The notes under the pieces were generated by a model that worked only from the letters and a program-made list of their open reading frames with translations, did not search any database and had not been told where the DNA came from. This document shows, one piece after another, positions 32,765-41,201 of a DNA stretch of 64,000 nt (its first letter is position 1; every line of letters starts with the position of its first letter). The position numbers were made by a program, and so were the translations under genes. Origin of the DNA: Bradyrhizobium embrapense (lineage in GTDB: Bacteria > Pseudomonadota > Alphaproteobacteria > Rhizobiales > Xanthobacteraceae); the NCBI RefSeq assembly GCF_001189235.2, contig NZ_LFIP02000005.1, forward strand, positions 434,001 to 498,000, written 5' to 3'.

Positions 32765-34060
32765 ATGCCCGTTCGCCTGGACCGACAGAGCGCCGATTTC
32801 GACCAGCGTTTCCGCGAATTCCTGGCGGCCAAGCGCGAGGTATCGGCCGACGTCGAGCGCGCCACCCGCGCCATCGTCGATGACGTGGCGGCCCGCGGCG
32901 ACGCGGCGCTGCTCGAGGCGACCAAGAAGTTCGACCGGCTCGACGTCGACGCCGCCGGCCTGCGCGTCACCGCTGCCGAGGTCGACGCTGCGGTTGCGGC
33001 CTGCGACCCCAAGACCGTCGAGGCGCTGACATTCGCGCGCGACCGGATCGAGACCTTTCACCGCCGCCAGCTGCCCAAGGACGAGCGCTTCACCGACGCC
33101 GCCGGCGTCGAGCTCGGCTGGCGCTGGAGCGCGGTCGATGCGGTCGGGCTTTACGTGCCCGGCGGCACCGCGGCCTATCCGTCCTCGGTGCTGATGAACG
33201 CGGTGCCGGCGCGGGTCGCCGGGGTGCCGCGGGTCGTGATGGTGGTGCCGGCGCCGGACGGCAAGCTCAACCCGCTGGTGCTGGCGGCCGCCCATCTCGG
33301 CGGCGTCTCGGAAATCTACCGCGTCGGCGGCGCCCAGGCGGTCGCGGCTTTGGCCTACGGCACGGCAACGATCGCGCCAGTGGCAAAAATCGTCGGCCCC
33401 GGCAACGCCTATGTCGCCGCGGCCAAGCGGCTGGTGTTCGGCAAGGTCGGCATCGACATGATCGCCGGCCCCTCCGAGGTGCTGGTCATTGCCGACGACA
33501 CCGGCAATGCCGACTGGATCGCGGCCGATCTGCTGGCGCAGGCCGAGCATGACGTCAGCGCGCAGTCGATCCTGATCACCGACAGCCCGCGGCTCGCGGC
33601 CGATGTCGAGCGCGCGGTCGAGGCGCAGCTTGCGACGCTGCCGCGTGCGACGATTGCGCGCGCCTCGTGGGATGACTTCGGCGCCGTGATCATGGTGGCG
33701 AAGCTCGACGACGCGGTCGAGCTCGCCAATGCGATCGCGGCGGAGCATCTGGAGATCATGACCGCGGACGCCGAGGACCTGTCGAAACAGGTCCGCAACG
33801 CCGGGGCGATCTTCCTCGGGCCCCATACACCGGAGGCGATCGGCGACTATGTCGGCGGCTCCAACCACGTGCTGCCGACCGCCCGCTCGGCGCGGTTCTC
33901 GTCGGGTCTCGGGGTGCTTGACTTCATGAAGCGAACCTCGATCCTGCGGTGCGGGCCGGATCAGCTTCGTGCGCTCGGGCCCGCCGCGATGACGCTCGGC
34001 CAGGCCGAGGGTCTCGATGCCCATTCACGTTCCGTCGGATTGCGCCTCAACCTCTCATGA
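32765..34060 (+). CDS. hisD: Histidinol dehydrogenase
   Basis: A zinc-dependent, NAD-linked enzyme catalysing the last two steps of histidine synthesis (histidinol to histidine). 431 residues, a normal length. Key blocks: VGLYVPGGTAAYPSSVLMNA (about residues 128-147), GGAQAVAALAYGT (about 188-200), GPGNAYVAAAKR (about 211-222), the zinc-site region LLAQAEHDVSAQS (about 257-269; Gln and His ligands) and AEHLEIM (about 326-332). The downstream UPF0262 gene starts inside the last codons (ATGA), so translation is coupled. DUF2948 precedes it. Confidence 0.97.
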   Translation: MPVRLDRQSADFDQRFREFLAAKREVSADVERATRAIVDDVAARGDAALLEATKKFDRLDVDAAGLRVTAAEVDAAVAACDPKTVEALTFARDRIETFHRRQLPKDERFTDAAGVELGWRWSAVDAVGLYVPGGTAAYPSSVLMNAVPARVAGVPRVVMVVPAPDGKLNPLVLAAAHLGGVSEIYRVGGAQAVAALAYGTATIAPVAKIVGPGNAYVAAAKRLVFGKVGIDMIAGPSEVLVIADDTGNADWIAADLLAQAEHDVSAQSILITDSPRLAADVERAVEAQLATLPRATIARASWDDFGAVIMVAKLDDAVELANAIAAEHLEIMTADAEDLSKQVRNAGAIFLGPHTPEAIGDYVGGSNHVLPTARSARFSSGLGVLDFMKRTSILRCGPDQLRALGPAAMTLGQAEGLDAHSRSVGLRLNLS

Positions 34061-34563
34061 ACAAGCCGCCAGACGACGAGGATTCCAACAATCGCATCGT
34101 CGCGGTGACGCTCGACGAGGAATCGATCGGCCGTTCCGGGCCCGACATCGAGCATGAGCGGGCGATCGCCATCTACGACCTGGTCGAGCAGAACCTGTTC
34201 GCGCCCGAAGGCGCGGCCGCCCCGGGACCCTACACCCTGCATATCGCGATCACCGGCAACCGGCTGATGTTCGATATCAGGAAGGAGGACGGCGCGCCTG
34301 TGGTGGCGCATCTGTTGTCGCTGACGCCGTTCCGCCGTGTCGTGAAGGACTACTTCATGATCTGCGACAGCTACTATCAGGCGATCCGTACCGCGACGCC
34401 GGACAAGATCGAGGCGATCGACATGGGCCGCCGCGGCATCCATGACGAAGGCTCGCGCACGCTGCAGGAGCGGCTCAAGGGCAAGGTGCGCGTCGATTTC
34501 GAGACCGCGCGGCGGCTGTTCACGCTGATCACTGTGCTGCACTGGAAGGGTGAGGGCGCATGA
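34057..34563 (+). CDS. UPF0262 family protein
   Basis: 168 residues of an alphaproteobacterial family of unknown function that follows hisD. Diagnostic stretches are RIVAVTLDEESIGRSGPDIE (about residues 13-32), HLLSLTPFRRVVKDYFMICD (about 89-108) and GRRGIHDEGSRTLQERL (about 125-141). It is cytoplasmic, with no enzyme motif. The start overlaps the hisD stop by four bases. The stop codon (34561-34563) lies inside the palindromic repeat 34558-34602. The family assignment rests on the context and these motifs. Confidence 0.93.
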   Translation: MNKPPDDEDSNNRIVAVTLDEESIGRSGPDIEHERAIAIYDLVEQNLFAPEGAAAPGPYTLHIAITGNRLMFDIRKEDGAPVVAHLLSLTPFRRVVKDYFMICDSYYQAIRTATPDKIEAIDMGRRGIHDEGSRTLQERLKGKVRVDFETARRLFTLITVLHWKGEGA

Positions 34564-34602
34564 TCCCGAAACGTGGGTACCGGTTTTCGGATCAGATCAT
34601 GC
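34558..34602. repeat. GCATGATC dispersed palindrome (complete copy)
   Basis: Outer arms GCATGATC (34558-34565) and GATCATGC (34595-34602) and inner arms CCGAAA / TTTCGG form a long hairpin. The element supplies the stop codon of the preceding gene. A half copy lies at 10708-10728. Confidence 0.75.
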
Positions 34603-34674
34603 GCGAAAGTGGGAGGCGCATGATCCTCGACATGACTGACGGGGGCGTACCCCGGTCGAGAAAAGCCTGATCGC

Positions 34675-35139
34675 ATGGAAGCGCCGCGCGCGCGCACCCC
34701 GCAGGCCGTGCTGTTCGCATGCGGCCACAACGCCGTGCGCTCGCCGATGGCCGAAAGCCTGCTGCAGCAGATGTTTCCGCAAGGCGTCTATGTCCGCTCC
34801 GCCGGCGTGAAGAAGGGCGAGCTCGATCCGTTCGCGGTCGCCGTGATGGCCGAGTTCGGCCAGGACATCTCCGGTCACAAGCCGCAGACCTTCGAGGAGC
34901 TCGAGGACTGGGAGGGGCTGAACTTCGACCTCATCATCACGCTGTCGCCCGAGGCGCACCACAAGGCGCTGGATCTGACCCGGACGCTCGCCGCCGATGT
35001 CGAATACTGGCCGACCCCTGATCCGACCGGCACCAGCGGCAATCGCGAGCAGAAGCTCGCCGCCTATCGCGAGGTCTGCGATGGGCTCTTGATGCGGATC
35101 CGCCGCCGCTTCACCAAGGCCGGCGTGGCGAACCTGTGA
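34675..35139 (+). CDS. Low-molecular-weight protein tyrosine phosphatase-like (ArsC-type) protein
   Basis: 154 residues of the LMW phosphatase / thioredoxin-dependent arsenate reductase fold. The P-loop CGHNAVRSPMAES (about residues 16-28) has the CX5R(S) signature. The general-acid region is YWPTPDPTGT (about 108-117), and SPEAHHKALDL lies between. It sits in the conserved hisD / UPF0262 / phosphatase / maf order, so the physiological substrate is probably a phosphoprotein rather than arsenate. The 112-base gap from UPF0262 is filled by a palindromic repeat and a second GCGCATGATC motif. Confidence 0.88.
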   Translation: MEAPRARTPQAVLFACGHNAVRSPMAESLLQQMFPQGVYVRSAGVKKGELDPFAVAVMAEFGQDISGHKPQTFEELEDWEGLNFDLIITLSPEAHHKALDLTRTLAADVEYWPTPDPTGTSGNREQKLAAYREVCDGLLMRIRRRFTKAGVANL

Positions 35140-35334
35140 GGCTCCACGCAGGGGCCCGCGTGTTCCGATTCGCAAGGTCTGCCCCTTGTCGCCAGACTGA
35201 CAAACAGCTGTGCTTATGGGGCCTTGTCGCCCACGGGGAAGCGCGATTCGCGGCCGGTTCCAAGGTTGTGCATCGATGCCCCATCCGATAGGTTCCGCCC
35301 GCGTCCGTCCCCCCGATCCAGCCCCAAAGCCCGC

Positions 35335-35964
35335 ATGCTAGGCCGTCCCAAATTCGTTCTTGCTTCCGGTTCGCCGCGGCGGCTGGCCCTGCTCAACCAG
35401 GCCGGCATCGAGCCCGACGCGCTGCGTCCGGCCGATGTCGACGAGACCCCGCGCCGGGGCGAGTTGCCGCGCGCCTGCGCCAATCGCCTGGCGCGCGCGA
35501 AAGCGGACGCGGCGCTGAAGTCGGTGCAACTCGACGACGATCTGCGCGGCTCCTTCATCATCGCCGCCGACACGGTGGTCGCAGTCGGCCGCCGCATCCT
35601 GCCCAAGGCCAATCTGGTCGACGAGGCCGCGCAGTGCCTGCGGCTATTGTCGGGCCGCAACCACCGCGTTTACACCGCGATCTGCGTGGTGACGCCGCGC
35701 GAGGCGTTCCGCCAGCGCCTGGTCGAGACCCGGGTGCGCTTCAAGCGGCTCAGCGACGACGACATCCAGGCCTATATCGGCTCCGGCGAATGGCGCGGCA
35801 AAGCCGGCGGCTATGCGGTGCAGGGCATTGCCGGATCCTTCGTGGTCAAGATGGTCGGCTCCTATACCAACGTCGTCGGCCTGCCGCTCTACGAGACCGT
35901 GACCCTGCTCGGCGGCGAAGGCTTTCCGATCCGCCACGGCTGGCTCAACGCCGTCGCGGTGTGA
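35335..35964 (+). CDS. maf: Maf family nucleotide pyrophosphatase
   Basis: A 209-residue house-cleaning nucleoside triphosphate pyrophosphatase. The N-terminal FVLASGSPRRLALLNQAGIE (about residues 7-26) is the Maf signature. ADTVVAVGRRILPKA (about 81-95), SGRNHRVYTAICVV (about 104-117) and SGEWRGKAGGYAVQGIAGSF (about 146-165) complete the active site. I took the ATG at 35335, immediately before the signature; an earlier GTG or ATG adds a Pro/Arg-rich leader without conservation. In related genomes infA may lie just upstream; the 195-base gap here cannot encode it. yacG follows. Confidence 0.95.
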   Translation: MLGRPKFVLASGSPRRLALLNQAGIEPDALRPADVDETPRRGELPRACANRLARAKADAALKSVQLDDDLRGSFIIAADTVVAVGRRILPKANLVDEAAQCLRLLSGRNHRVYTAICVVTPREAFRQRLVETRVRFKRLSDDDIQAYIGSGEWRGKAGGYAVQGIAGSFVVKMVGSYTNVVGLPLYETVTLLGGEGFPIRHGWLNAVAV

Positions 35965-36034
35965 GGTATCCGGTTTCGCGCGGCGACAGCAGTCGATGGC
36001 CGGACGCGATAGCCCGTCCCAGAGGGCGCGCTGC

Positions 36035-36060
36035 CAAAATATCGAAAACAACCCCATGCA
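36035..36060. repeat. 26-base dispersed repeat, copy 2 (inverted)
   Basis: The exact reverse complement of 32106-32131, containing CCAAAATATCGAAAACAACC. The pair brackets DUF2948 to maf. Confidence 0.85.
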
Positions 36061-36174
36061 CAGTAGCCGTCAACTGCCGGCGCTCGAAGACGCATATGCG
36101 ATTTGGCCTGCCCGCAAGCGGGAGAGGGGCGTGCAGCGGAGCATGCGGCAGATGATGTAAGCTCAGGCCCAGCC

Positions 36175-36357
36175 ATGACCGACCAAGCCCGAACACCCCC
36201 GGCCGCCGCGCGCCCCTGTCCGATCTGCGGCAAGCCCGCCCAGCAGGCCTTCCGCCCGTTCTGCTCGCCGCGCTGCCGCGACGTCGACCTCAACCGCTGG
36301 CTGACCGGCCGCTATGTCGTTCCCGGCCGCGATGACGACGTCGAGGACCCAGAATAA
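36175..36357 (+). CDS. yacG: DNA gyrase inhibitor YacG
   Basis: A 60-residue zinc-binding protein that inhibits DNA gyrase in homologues. Four Cys ligands are in CPICGKPAQQAFRPFCSPRC (about residues 15-34), followed by RDVDLNRWLTGRYVVPG (about 35-51), the family signature. The C-terminal tail is acidic. I set the start at the ATG at 36175, giving the usual length; an upstream ATG at 36103 adds 24 non-conserved residues. It sits between maf and tRNA-Phe, the normal order in this group. Confidence 0.95.
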   Translation: MTDQARTPPAAARPCPICGKPAQQAFRPFCSPRCRDVDLNRWLTGRYVVPGRDDDVEDPE

Positions 36358-36497
36358 CCAATGTTTCCCAACAAGTTGGGGAAAGAATGCCGGGCGGGCC
36401 GCGCCCGGCGAAGCGTTTGGCGAAGCCGGGTGGACACGGCGCCCCGACCTCTCTATAAACCGCCCGCTCGCTCCGGCCTTTTCGGCCCCGCGGGTAT

Positions 36498-36573
36498 GCC
36501 CAGGTAGCTCAGTTGGTAGAGCATGCGACTGAAAATCGCAGTGTCGGTGGTTCGATCCCGCCCCTGGGCACCA
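36498..36573 (+). tRNA. tRNA-Phe (anticodon GAA)
   Basis: A complete cloverleaf. Acceptor GCCCAGG pairs with CCTGGGC, and the D-arm is GCTCAGTTGGTAGAGC. The anticodon arm TGCGA-CTGAAAA-TCGCA gives GAA, and the T-arm contains GGTTCGATCC. Discriminator A and encoded CCA end at 36573. A truncated tyrosine integrase starts 180 bases downstream, so the 3' end is probably an integration site. Confidence 0.98.
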
Positions 36574-36684
36574 TTAGCTCATTCCCCCGCTTCCGCTACC
36601 CTCCGCAAAAATGCTAGAAGTGCTTGATTTGCAGTACTTTCTAGTGCGCTGACATTCGCGACCCTCCGCCGGCAGCCGGTGAAT

Positions 36685-36727
36685 TTGTTGGTATCGCTGT
36701 TGGTATCGTGTCGGTCGTCCGTTGGTA
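36685..36727. repeat. Integrase arm-like direct repeats, left copy
   Basis: TTGTTGGTATCGCTGTTGGTA (36685-36705) holds two GTTGGTA units. A third is at 36721-36727, just before the integrase gene. A 20/21 match lies at 42841-42861 in the same orientation at the other end of the island. These resemble arm-type sites of tRNA-targeting integrases. Confidence 0.65.
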
Positions 36728-36752
36728 GATTTAGCCCCGGGGGACCTATTCG

Positions 36753-37796
36753 ATGCCACTGTCCGATGCTGCTTGCCGCGCCGCCAAATCAGCAGAAAAA
36801 CCCTACAAAATCAGCGACGGTGGAGGCCTTCATCTGCTCGTTGAGAAGAACGGGTCGCGCCTTTGGCGGCAGGCGTACCGTTTCGACGGAAAGCAACGGT
36901 TGATCGCGCTCGGGGCGTACCCCGCCGTGAGCCTCGGCGACGCGCGTACCGCGCGCGATGCAAACAAGGCGCTCCTGGCGAAGGGCGTCGATCCATCGGC
37001 GCAACGTAAACTGGACCGCAGCGCGGCGCGGATAGCGCGGACGAATACGTTCCGGATAGTTGCAGATGAACTGATCGCGAAGTTCGAGGCAGAAGGCGAC
37101 GCCCCCAAGACGATCGAAAAGAAGAATTGGCTCATCGGCCTGCTTGCCGGTGACGTCGGTGACCGTCCGATTGCAGAAATAGCCGCGTCCGAATTACTGG
37201 ATGCGCTCCGCAAGATCGAACGACGCGGCCGCTATGATACCGCAAGGCGCGCACGCAGCCTCGCCGGCCGTGTCTTTCGGTACGCAATCGCGACTGGTCG
37301 TGCTGAACGCGATCCGTCTGGCGATCTGGCCGGAGCGCTCATTTCTCCGAAGGTCCAGCACCGAGCGGCCATCACGGAGCCCAAGGCGGTCGGAGCGCTG
37401 ATGCGCGCGATAGACGACATCGATGGGCAGGTCACGACGCGCGCGGCGTTGCAGCTGATCGCCCTTACATTTGTCCGGCCGGGCGAACTGCGGCACGCGG
37501 AATGGACGGAGTTCGATCTGCAAGGCGCCGTGTGGAGCATTCCGAAGGAGAAGATGAAGATGCCGCGGCCCCATAAGGTGCCTTTGTCGCGGCAGGCGAT
37601 TGCGATCATCAAGGGCCTTTGCGAAGTGACTGGTACGTCGCGCTATCTCTTTCCGCAAATCCGGTCTTGGCATCGGCCGATTTCCGACGGCACCTTGAAC
37701 GCTGCGCTGCGCCGGCTTGGGTATCCTCGCGCGCGATTTCGGCGCCGAGCCGCGCCGCGACCTGAAATCCAGAACGGTCACGCTCTGGGTACGTGA
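36753..37796 (+). pseudogene. Tyrosine-type integrase, C-terminally truncated
   Basis: 347 codons. The N-terminal arm-binding domain (GGLHLLVEKNGSRLWRQAYR, about residues 25-44, then LIALGAYPAVSLGDAR) is intact. The core-binding helix region and the first catalytic Arg (FVRPGELRHAEWTEF, about 240-254) follow, then the Lys and first His (KEKMKMPRPHKVPLSR). After SDGTLNAALRRLGYP (ends near 37735) the expected HGFR, late His and nucleophile Tyr are replaced by an Arg/Pro-rich tail. The protein cannot be catalytic. It lies directly after tRNA-Phe, so it is the remnant of the element that integrated there. Confidence 0.85.
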
Positions 37797-37866
37797 AAGC
37801 GACGGCCAGATCATTGGCGATCAGGATCGTGTCGATAGCGCCGATGGTGTTACCGGCCAATTCTTC

Positions 37867-38721
37867 GTGCCGGGCACAACGTTCCAGTGGAAATGCGCGC
37901 GTCGCCTTAAACCTCTTGCGCATCTTGCGGAGGGCCGATCGCCCGCGCCGTCGCTGTCTCGCCGCTCCGTCGTCGCGACTATGCTGGCCGGCCTTGCGCC
38001 GGCCGCGGGAGCGGCGTTGATCGTGCCGGCCGCCGAAGGCGCGGCCGCTCCGCCTTCGGCCACCACAGCGGCCGCAGCGGCCGTGGAGGACCCGGCGCTG
38101 CTTGCGCTTGGCGCCGAACTGGACGAACGGCAGGCCGCCTACAGGACCGCTCTGGCGCGTCTGGAGGAGGCTAGGGCGACCGCTACCGAACTCTGGCCCG
38201 AACTGCCGACATCGATCGTCATCGCATCGGCGGCCGACCGGCGCGCGTTCCATGGCTGCTTCGAGCGGGCCACGCCCCTCGGGGGAGAGCCGCTGGATCG
38301 CGCCATATGGCCAGACGTTCTCAAGTCCAATCGTCTGCGGCCGCTCCTCGCCGAGGTCCGGAAGTACCCGGAGGATTGGGGAAGCAGGAAGGCACGGCAA
38401 CGGCTCGAAGCAGACCTGACCGCGCGCATCAACGCGGCCGAGCGATACGAGACTGCCTGCGCCATCGCGATCGATACGTCGGGTATCGCCACTGCCAAGG
38501 ATGCCGTGCGGGATCGGGCGCGAGAAATCCATTCGCTGTTGTCCAAAATCCGGAAGCATCCGCCGTGCACGGTGGCCGGCGTACTAATCCTTGCGCGCGC
38601 CGTGGCGCTCTTCGAAGAGGTTCAGCGGAGCAACCACGATGGGGGCGAACAGGGGCGGGGATTGCTGCTTGGCCGTGAACTTGCCGACGCGGTGCTTCGC
38701 GTCGCGAACGTGACGGCATAG
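37867..38721 (+). CDS. Hypothetical protein with Tat/Sec-like leader
   Basis: About 284 residues, unrecognised. Near the N-terminus SLSRRSVVATMLAGLAPAAG resembles a twin-arginine or Sec export leader. An Ala-rich stretch follows, then a long helical domain (LLALGAELDERQAAYRTALA; RLRPLLAEVRKYPE; RLEADLTARINAAERYETAC) with coiled-coil character. I use a GTG at 37867. The frame stays open back to a TTG at 37717 inside the integrase remnant, and an internal ATG at 37981 is also possible, so the start is uncertain. A 12-bp perfect hairpin follows the stop. It is probably cargo or a remnant of the integrated element. Confidence 0.55.
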   Translation: MPGTTFQWKCARRLKPLAHLAEGRSPAPSLSRRSVVATMLAGLAPAAGAALIVPAAEGAAAPPSATTAAAAAVEDPALLALGAELDERQAAYRTALARLEEARATATELWPELPTSIVIASAADRRAFHGCFERATPLGGEPLDRAIWPDVLKSNRLRPLLAEVRKYPEDWGSRKARQRLEADLTARINAAERYETACAIAIDTSGIATAKDAVRDRAREIHSLLSKIRKHPPCTVAGVLILARAVALFEEVQRSNHDGGEQGRGLLLGRELADAVLRVANVTA

Positions 38722-38730
38722 CCTCAACAG

Positions 38731-38758
38731 GCGGGCGGCGGCCGACGCCGCCGCCCGC
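38731..38758 (+). terminator. GC-rich hairpin after the hypothetical gene
   Basis: GCGGGCGGCGGC pairs perfectly with GCCGCCGCCCGC around loop CGAC, 9 bases after the stop codon. Only a weak T-rich tail follows (TCTGCAGTTTGC), so it may act as a rho-independent or 3'-stabilising hairpin. Confidence 0.65.
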
Positions 38759-38983
38759 TCTGCAGTTTGCTCTGTTTGATACACGATCTCGCGAGCCGCC
38801 TGTCTGCGCCGGTCGTGTCGAGCCTTCGGGAAGCTTCCGCCTGGCAAATTGGCCGCTATTATGAGCGCAACCTCGGCCCCGCTGAGCATAAATCGGAACT
38901 TCAGAGGAACCGGGGTTTGCTTTGTCAGGAACGGAAGGCGCGCGGTCGCTTTGACTTAGCACAGGCCAATTGGAGGGTGGACC

Positions 38984-39394
38984 ATGACCCACCACGCTGT
39001 ACCTTCCGTGCGACCTTGCCGCGTTCTAATCATTGAGGACGAATATTTCCTTGGCGATGATCTTGCTAAAGCACTGCGGGCCCGCGGCGTCGATGTGATC
39101 GGTCCTCTTGCAGAGCTTCCCGACGCAATGACGATCAAACACGACGGCTTCGACGTTGCCGTGATCGACATCAACTTGCGAAATGTCGCAGCTTATCCGC
39201 TCGCGGACGAACTCATCCGCGTTGGTAAGCCCTTTCTCTTCGCGACCGGATACGACGCCAACGCTATCCCTGAGCGCTTCCGCCATGTGCAGCGACTAGA
39301 GAAGCCATGCGATGTTGGAGCGGTCGCAACTGCGGTCATCACATTATGCCCGACCGAAAAATTCACGCCCGTCGAGTACGATCTGTCTTTGTAA
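38984..39394 (+). CDS. Single-domain response regulator
   Basis: A 136-residue receiver domain with no output domain. It has the acidic pair in VLIIEDEYFLGDDLA (about residues 14-28), phospho-acceptor Asp in VAVIDINLR (about 58-66), Thr in FLFATGYDA (about 85-93) and Lys in QRLEKPCDVG (about 105-114). The E-D-E-Y-F start and the LR after the Asp resemble receivers of the PhyR / HWE-kinase networks in Rhizobiales. A GGAGG site lies just before the ATG. No kinase is nearby; it would take phosphate from a distant kinase. It is island cargo. Confidence 0.88.
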   Translation: MTHHAVPSVRPCRVLIIEDEYFLGDDLAKALRARGVDVIGPLAELPDAMTIKHDGFDVAVIDINLRNVAAYPLADELIRVGKPFLFATGYDANAIPERFRHVQRLEKPCDVGAVATAVITLCPTEKFTPVEYDLSL

Positions 39395-39484
39395 GGTTGC
39401 GCGATAGGGCTGCGCCGCAGACTATGACTATATCGGCGCAGCCTTTGCGCCGCGCCGGACTTGACCGGCCCCAGGGCTCGCGAT

Positions 39485-40408
39485 TTACCGCAAATCCTCC
39501 CGCACGCCGCGAAAGAATGGGTGCCGCACTTTACCTTCCGCGGACTTCGCGCGGTACTCGATCTCGGCCAGTACCGTTGGCTCAACCCAGATCGCCCGGT
39601 GGGAGATGCGCTTGGAATAAGGCTGTGTCTTTCGGATCAACGGCTCAAGGCGCTTGCGTAGATCGGCGATCGAAGCCTTGTCGAAGCCATGGTCGACCTT
39701 GCCAGCGTAGATCAAGTCGTTGCCTTTGCGCCGACCGACATAAATGCCGTCCCACTTGTCACCGTCGAGCACGAAACCTGCAATCGGCAGCGTTTCCCGC
39801 TGCGCGCATGTTCGCTTGACCCAATCCCGACTACGGCCCATGGGATAGGCACTGTCGCGAACCTTCGACACTACGCCTTCAAGGCCGATCTTGCAGGCGT
39901 GAGCAAACATCTCAGGCCCGTCAACATCGAAGCTCTCGCTGAATTGGATGTCTGTGCCAGCAACGATCTTCTTTAAGGTCGTTTTTCGTTCATGTAGCGG
40001 CAGTTTACGCAGATCGCAGCCGTTGAGGTACAGCAGATCGAACGCGACGAGTACAATGCGTTTGGACGTGCCTTTCAACTCGTTTTGCAACATAGAGAAG
40101 TCGGTCGTCCCGTCTGGGCCGGGCACAACGATTTCGCCGTCGATGATCGCTGAGGCTGCCGACACGTGCCAAGTATCGTCGGCAACCTTCTTGAAGCGCT
40201 TCGTCCAATCGTTACCGCGTCGCGTGAAAACGGTCACCCGCTCATTGGCGAGATGAACTTGTACGCGATAGCCGTCGAATTTGATCTCGTGCACCCAACG
40301 AGCGCCGCGGGGAACCTTATCAATCGGCGACGCAAGGGCAGGGGCGATGAAGCCCGGGAAGAGCGCCTTCTTGCCGATCGCTTCTGGCTTCTTTCGTTGA
40401 AAGCCCAC
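39485..40408 (-). CDS. ATP-dependent DNA ligase, stand-alone LigD-type ligase domain
   Basis: About 307 residues comprising only adenylation and OB-fold domains. The active-site Lys is in HEIKFDGYRVQVH (motif I, KxDG). Other motifs: IDGEIVVPG (III), VAFDLLYLNGCDL (IIIa), GLEGVVSKVRDSAYPMGRSR (IV), SRDWVKRTC (V) and EIEYRAKSAEGKVRHPFF in the OB fold. The polymerase and phosphoesterase domains of full LigD are missing and no ku gene is visible. The likely start is the GTG at 40408 or a TTG at 40412-40414 that overlaps the stop of the upstream gene (TTGA). An ATG at 40504 would read through that gene. Confidence 0.9.
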   Translation of the reverse strand: MGFQRKKPEAIGKKALFPGFIAPALASPIDKVPRGARWVHEIKFDGYRVQVHLANERVTVFTRRGNDWTKRFKKVADDTWHVSAASAIIDGEIVVPGPDGTTDFSMLQNELKGTSKRIVLVAFDLLYLNGCDLRKLPLHERKTTLKKIVAGTDIQFSESFDVDGPEMFAHACKIGLEGVVSKVRDSAYPMGRSRDWVKRTCAQRETLPIAGFVLDGDKWDGIYVGRRKGNDLIYAGKVDHGFDKASIADLRKRLEPLIRKTQPYSKRISHRAIWVEPTVLAEIEYRAKSAEGKVRHPFFRGVREDLR

Positions 40409-40410
40409 CG

Positions 40411-40755
40411 TCAAACCAGGGTGAGTTGACGCAGGTCGCGGACAGCGTGGCGATCGACAAAAGATGCCAAGTGGGATGGGACGTCGGTCAGTTGCAGATC
40501 GCATCGACGCTGAATTTCTTGCGCGACGTCTTTGGAAACATCCTGCGACCAGCGCTCCGCGGTGTTGAAGGCCACGACCCGTATCGGATCGGAGTATTCG
40601 CCAGTGAGCAGGTCTTGGATGACCGTTTCGAGGTCCGTCGCCTCAATATCGGCCTCGCGCCAAGCCTTTCCGATCCGACCGAAATCATCGGCGACAAGAT
40701 AGACGGTTTGATCGTCATTGGGGACAATCGAGGGCGTCCAATTCGATCGACGCAT
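40411..40755 (-). CDS. Conserved hypothetical protein coupled to DNA ligase gene
   Basis: 114 residues without a known catalytic motif. The opening MRRSNWTPSIVPNDDQTVYL is followed by a short alpha/beta segment (DDFGRIGKAWREADIEATDL; DLLTGEYSDPIRVVAFNTAE) and a C-terminal helical region (DVAQEIQRRCDLQLTDVPSH). The stop TGA at 40411-40413 overlaps the possible ligase start, so it lies in one transcription and translation unit with the ligase. This suggests a partner or regulator in strand joining. The start at 40755 drops six unlikely leading residues. Confidence 0.72.
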   Translation of the reverse strand: MRRSNWTPSIVPNDDQTVYLVADDFGRIGKAWREADIEATDLETVIQDLLTGEYSDPIRVVAFNTAERWSQDVSKDVAQEIQRRCDLQLTDVPSHLASFVDRHAVRDLRQLTLV

Positions 40756-40888
40756 CACAAGAACTCCACGCAACTAACTGTCGTTCAAGTGTGGCGGCAA
40801 AATTTCGTTCCGCAGTCGCGCTGAGATTTGGAACAAGCGTTTGGTCAGGAAGGTTGCGTTGGAGCGTACTTATTTGCGGGAGACACCG

Positions 40889-41182
40889 ATGAAGCGCATT
40901 TTTCCGGTTGCGGCCATTTTCCTGCTGACCGCCTGCGCCGCATCGGCGCAACCAGCGGGCAGCCCGAGTGGTCGGGGTGCGGTCACCGGCGATCCCGCCG
41001 CCAGCTCGATGACGCCGAGCCGTGACCCCCAAGGCAGTACCGGCATGTCGCACAGCACGACAAGTGGAAGTGGCACATCGACGTCCGGTGGAAAGGATGC
41101 CACAGGCGATCAAGGTCGCGATGCCATGCCCAATAGCAACAAGACAGTGCGTCCGGAAAGCCAGCAACCTCGTAGGCCGTGA
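40889..41182 (+). CDS. Small Ser/Gly-rich putative lipoprotein
   Basis: 97 residues. The signal peptide MKRIFPVAAIFLLTACAASA contains LLTAC, a lipobox-like site that would lipidate Cys16; signal peptidase I cleavage after ASA is the alternative. The mature part is low-complexity, rich in Ser, Gly, Thr, Asp and Pro (GMSHSTTSGSGTSTSGGKDA), and probably disordered in the periplasm. The ATG at 40889 is preceded by GGGAG. No function can be assigned. Confidence 0.7.
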   Translation: MKRIFPVAAIFLLTACAASAQPAGSPSGRGAVTGDPAASSMTPSRDPQGSTGMSHSTTSGSGTSTSGGKDATGDQGRDAMPNSNKTVRPESQQPRRP

Positions 41183-41201
41183 GGGCAGCTCATACCAGAG
41201 G

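Noticed and set aside
35140..35334. Gap between the phosphatase and maf examined for infA
   Set aside because: 195 bases is too short for the ~72-codon infA and no matching frame exists; the gene must be elsewhere.
38893..38925. Possible EcfG-type promoter (GGAAC motifs) upstream of the receiver-domain gene
   Set aside because: Two GGAAC boxes are present but no CGTT-like -10 box occurs at the expected 16-17 base spacing.
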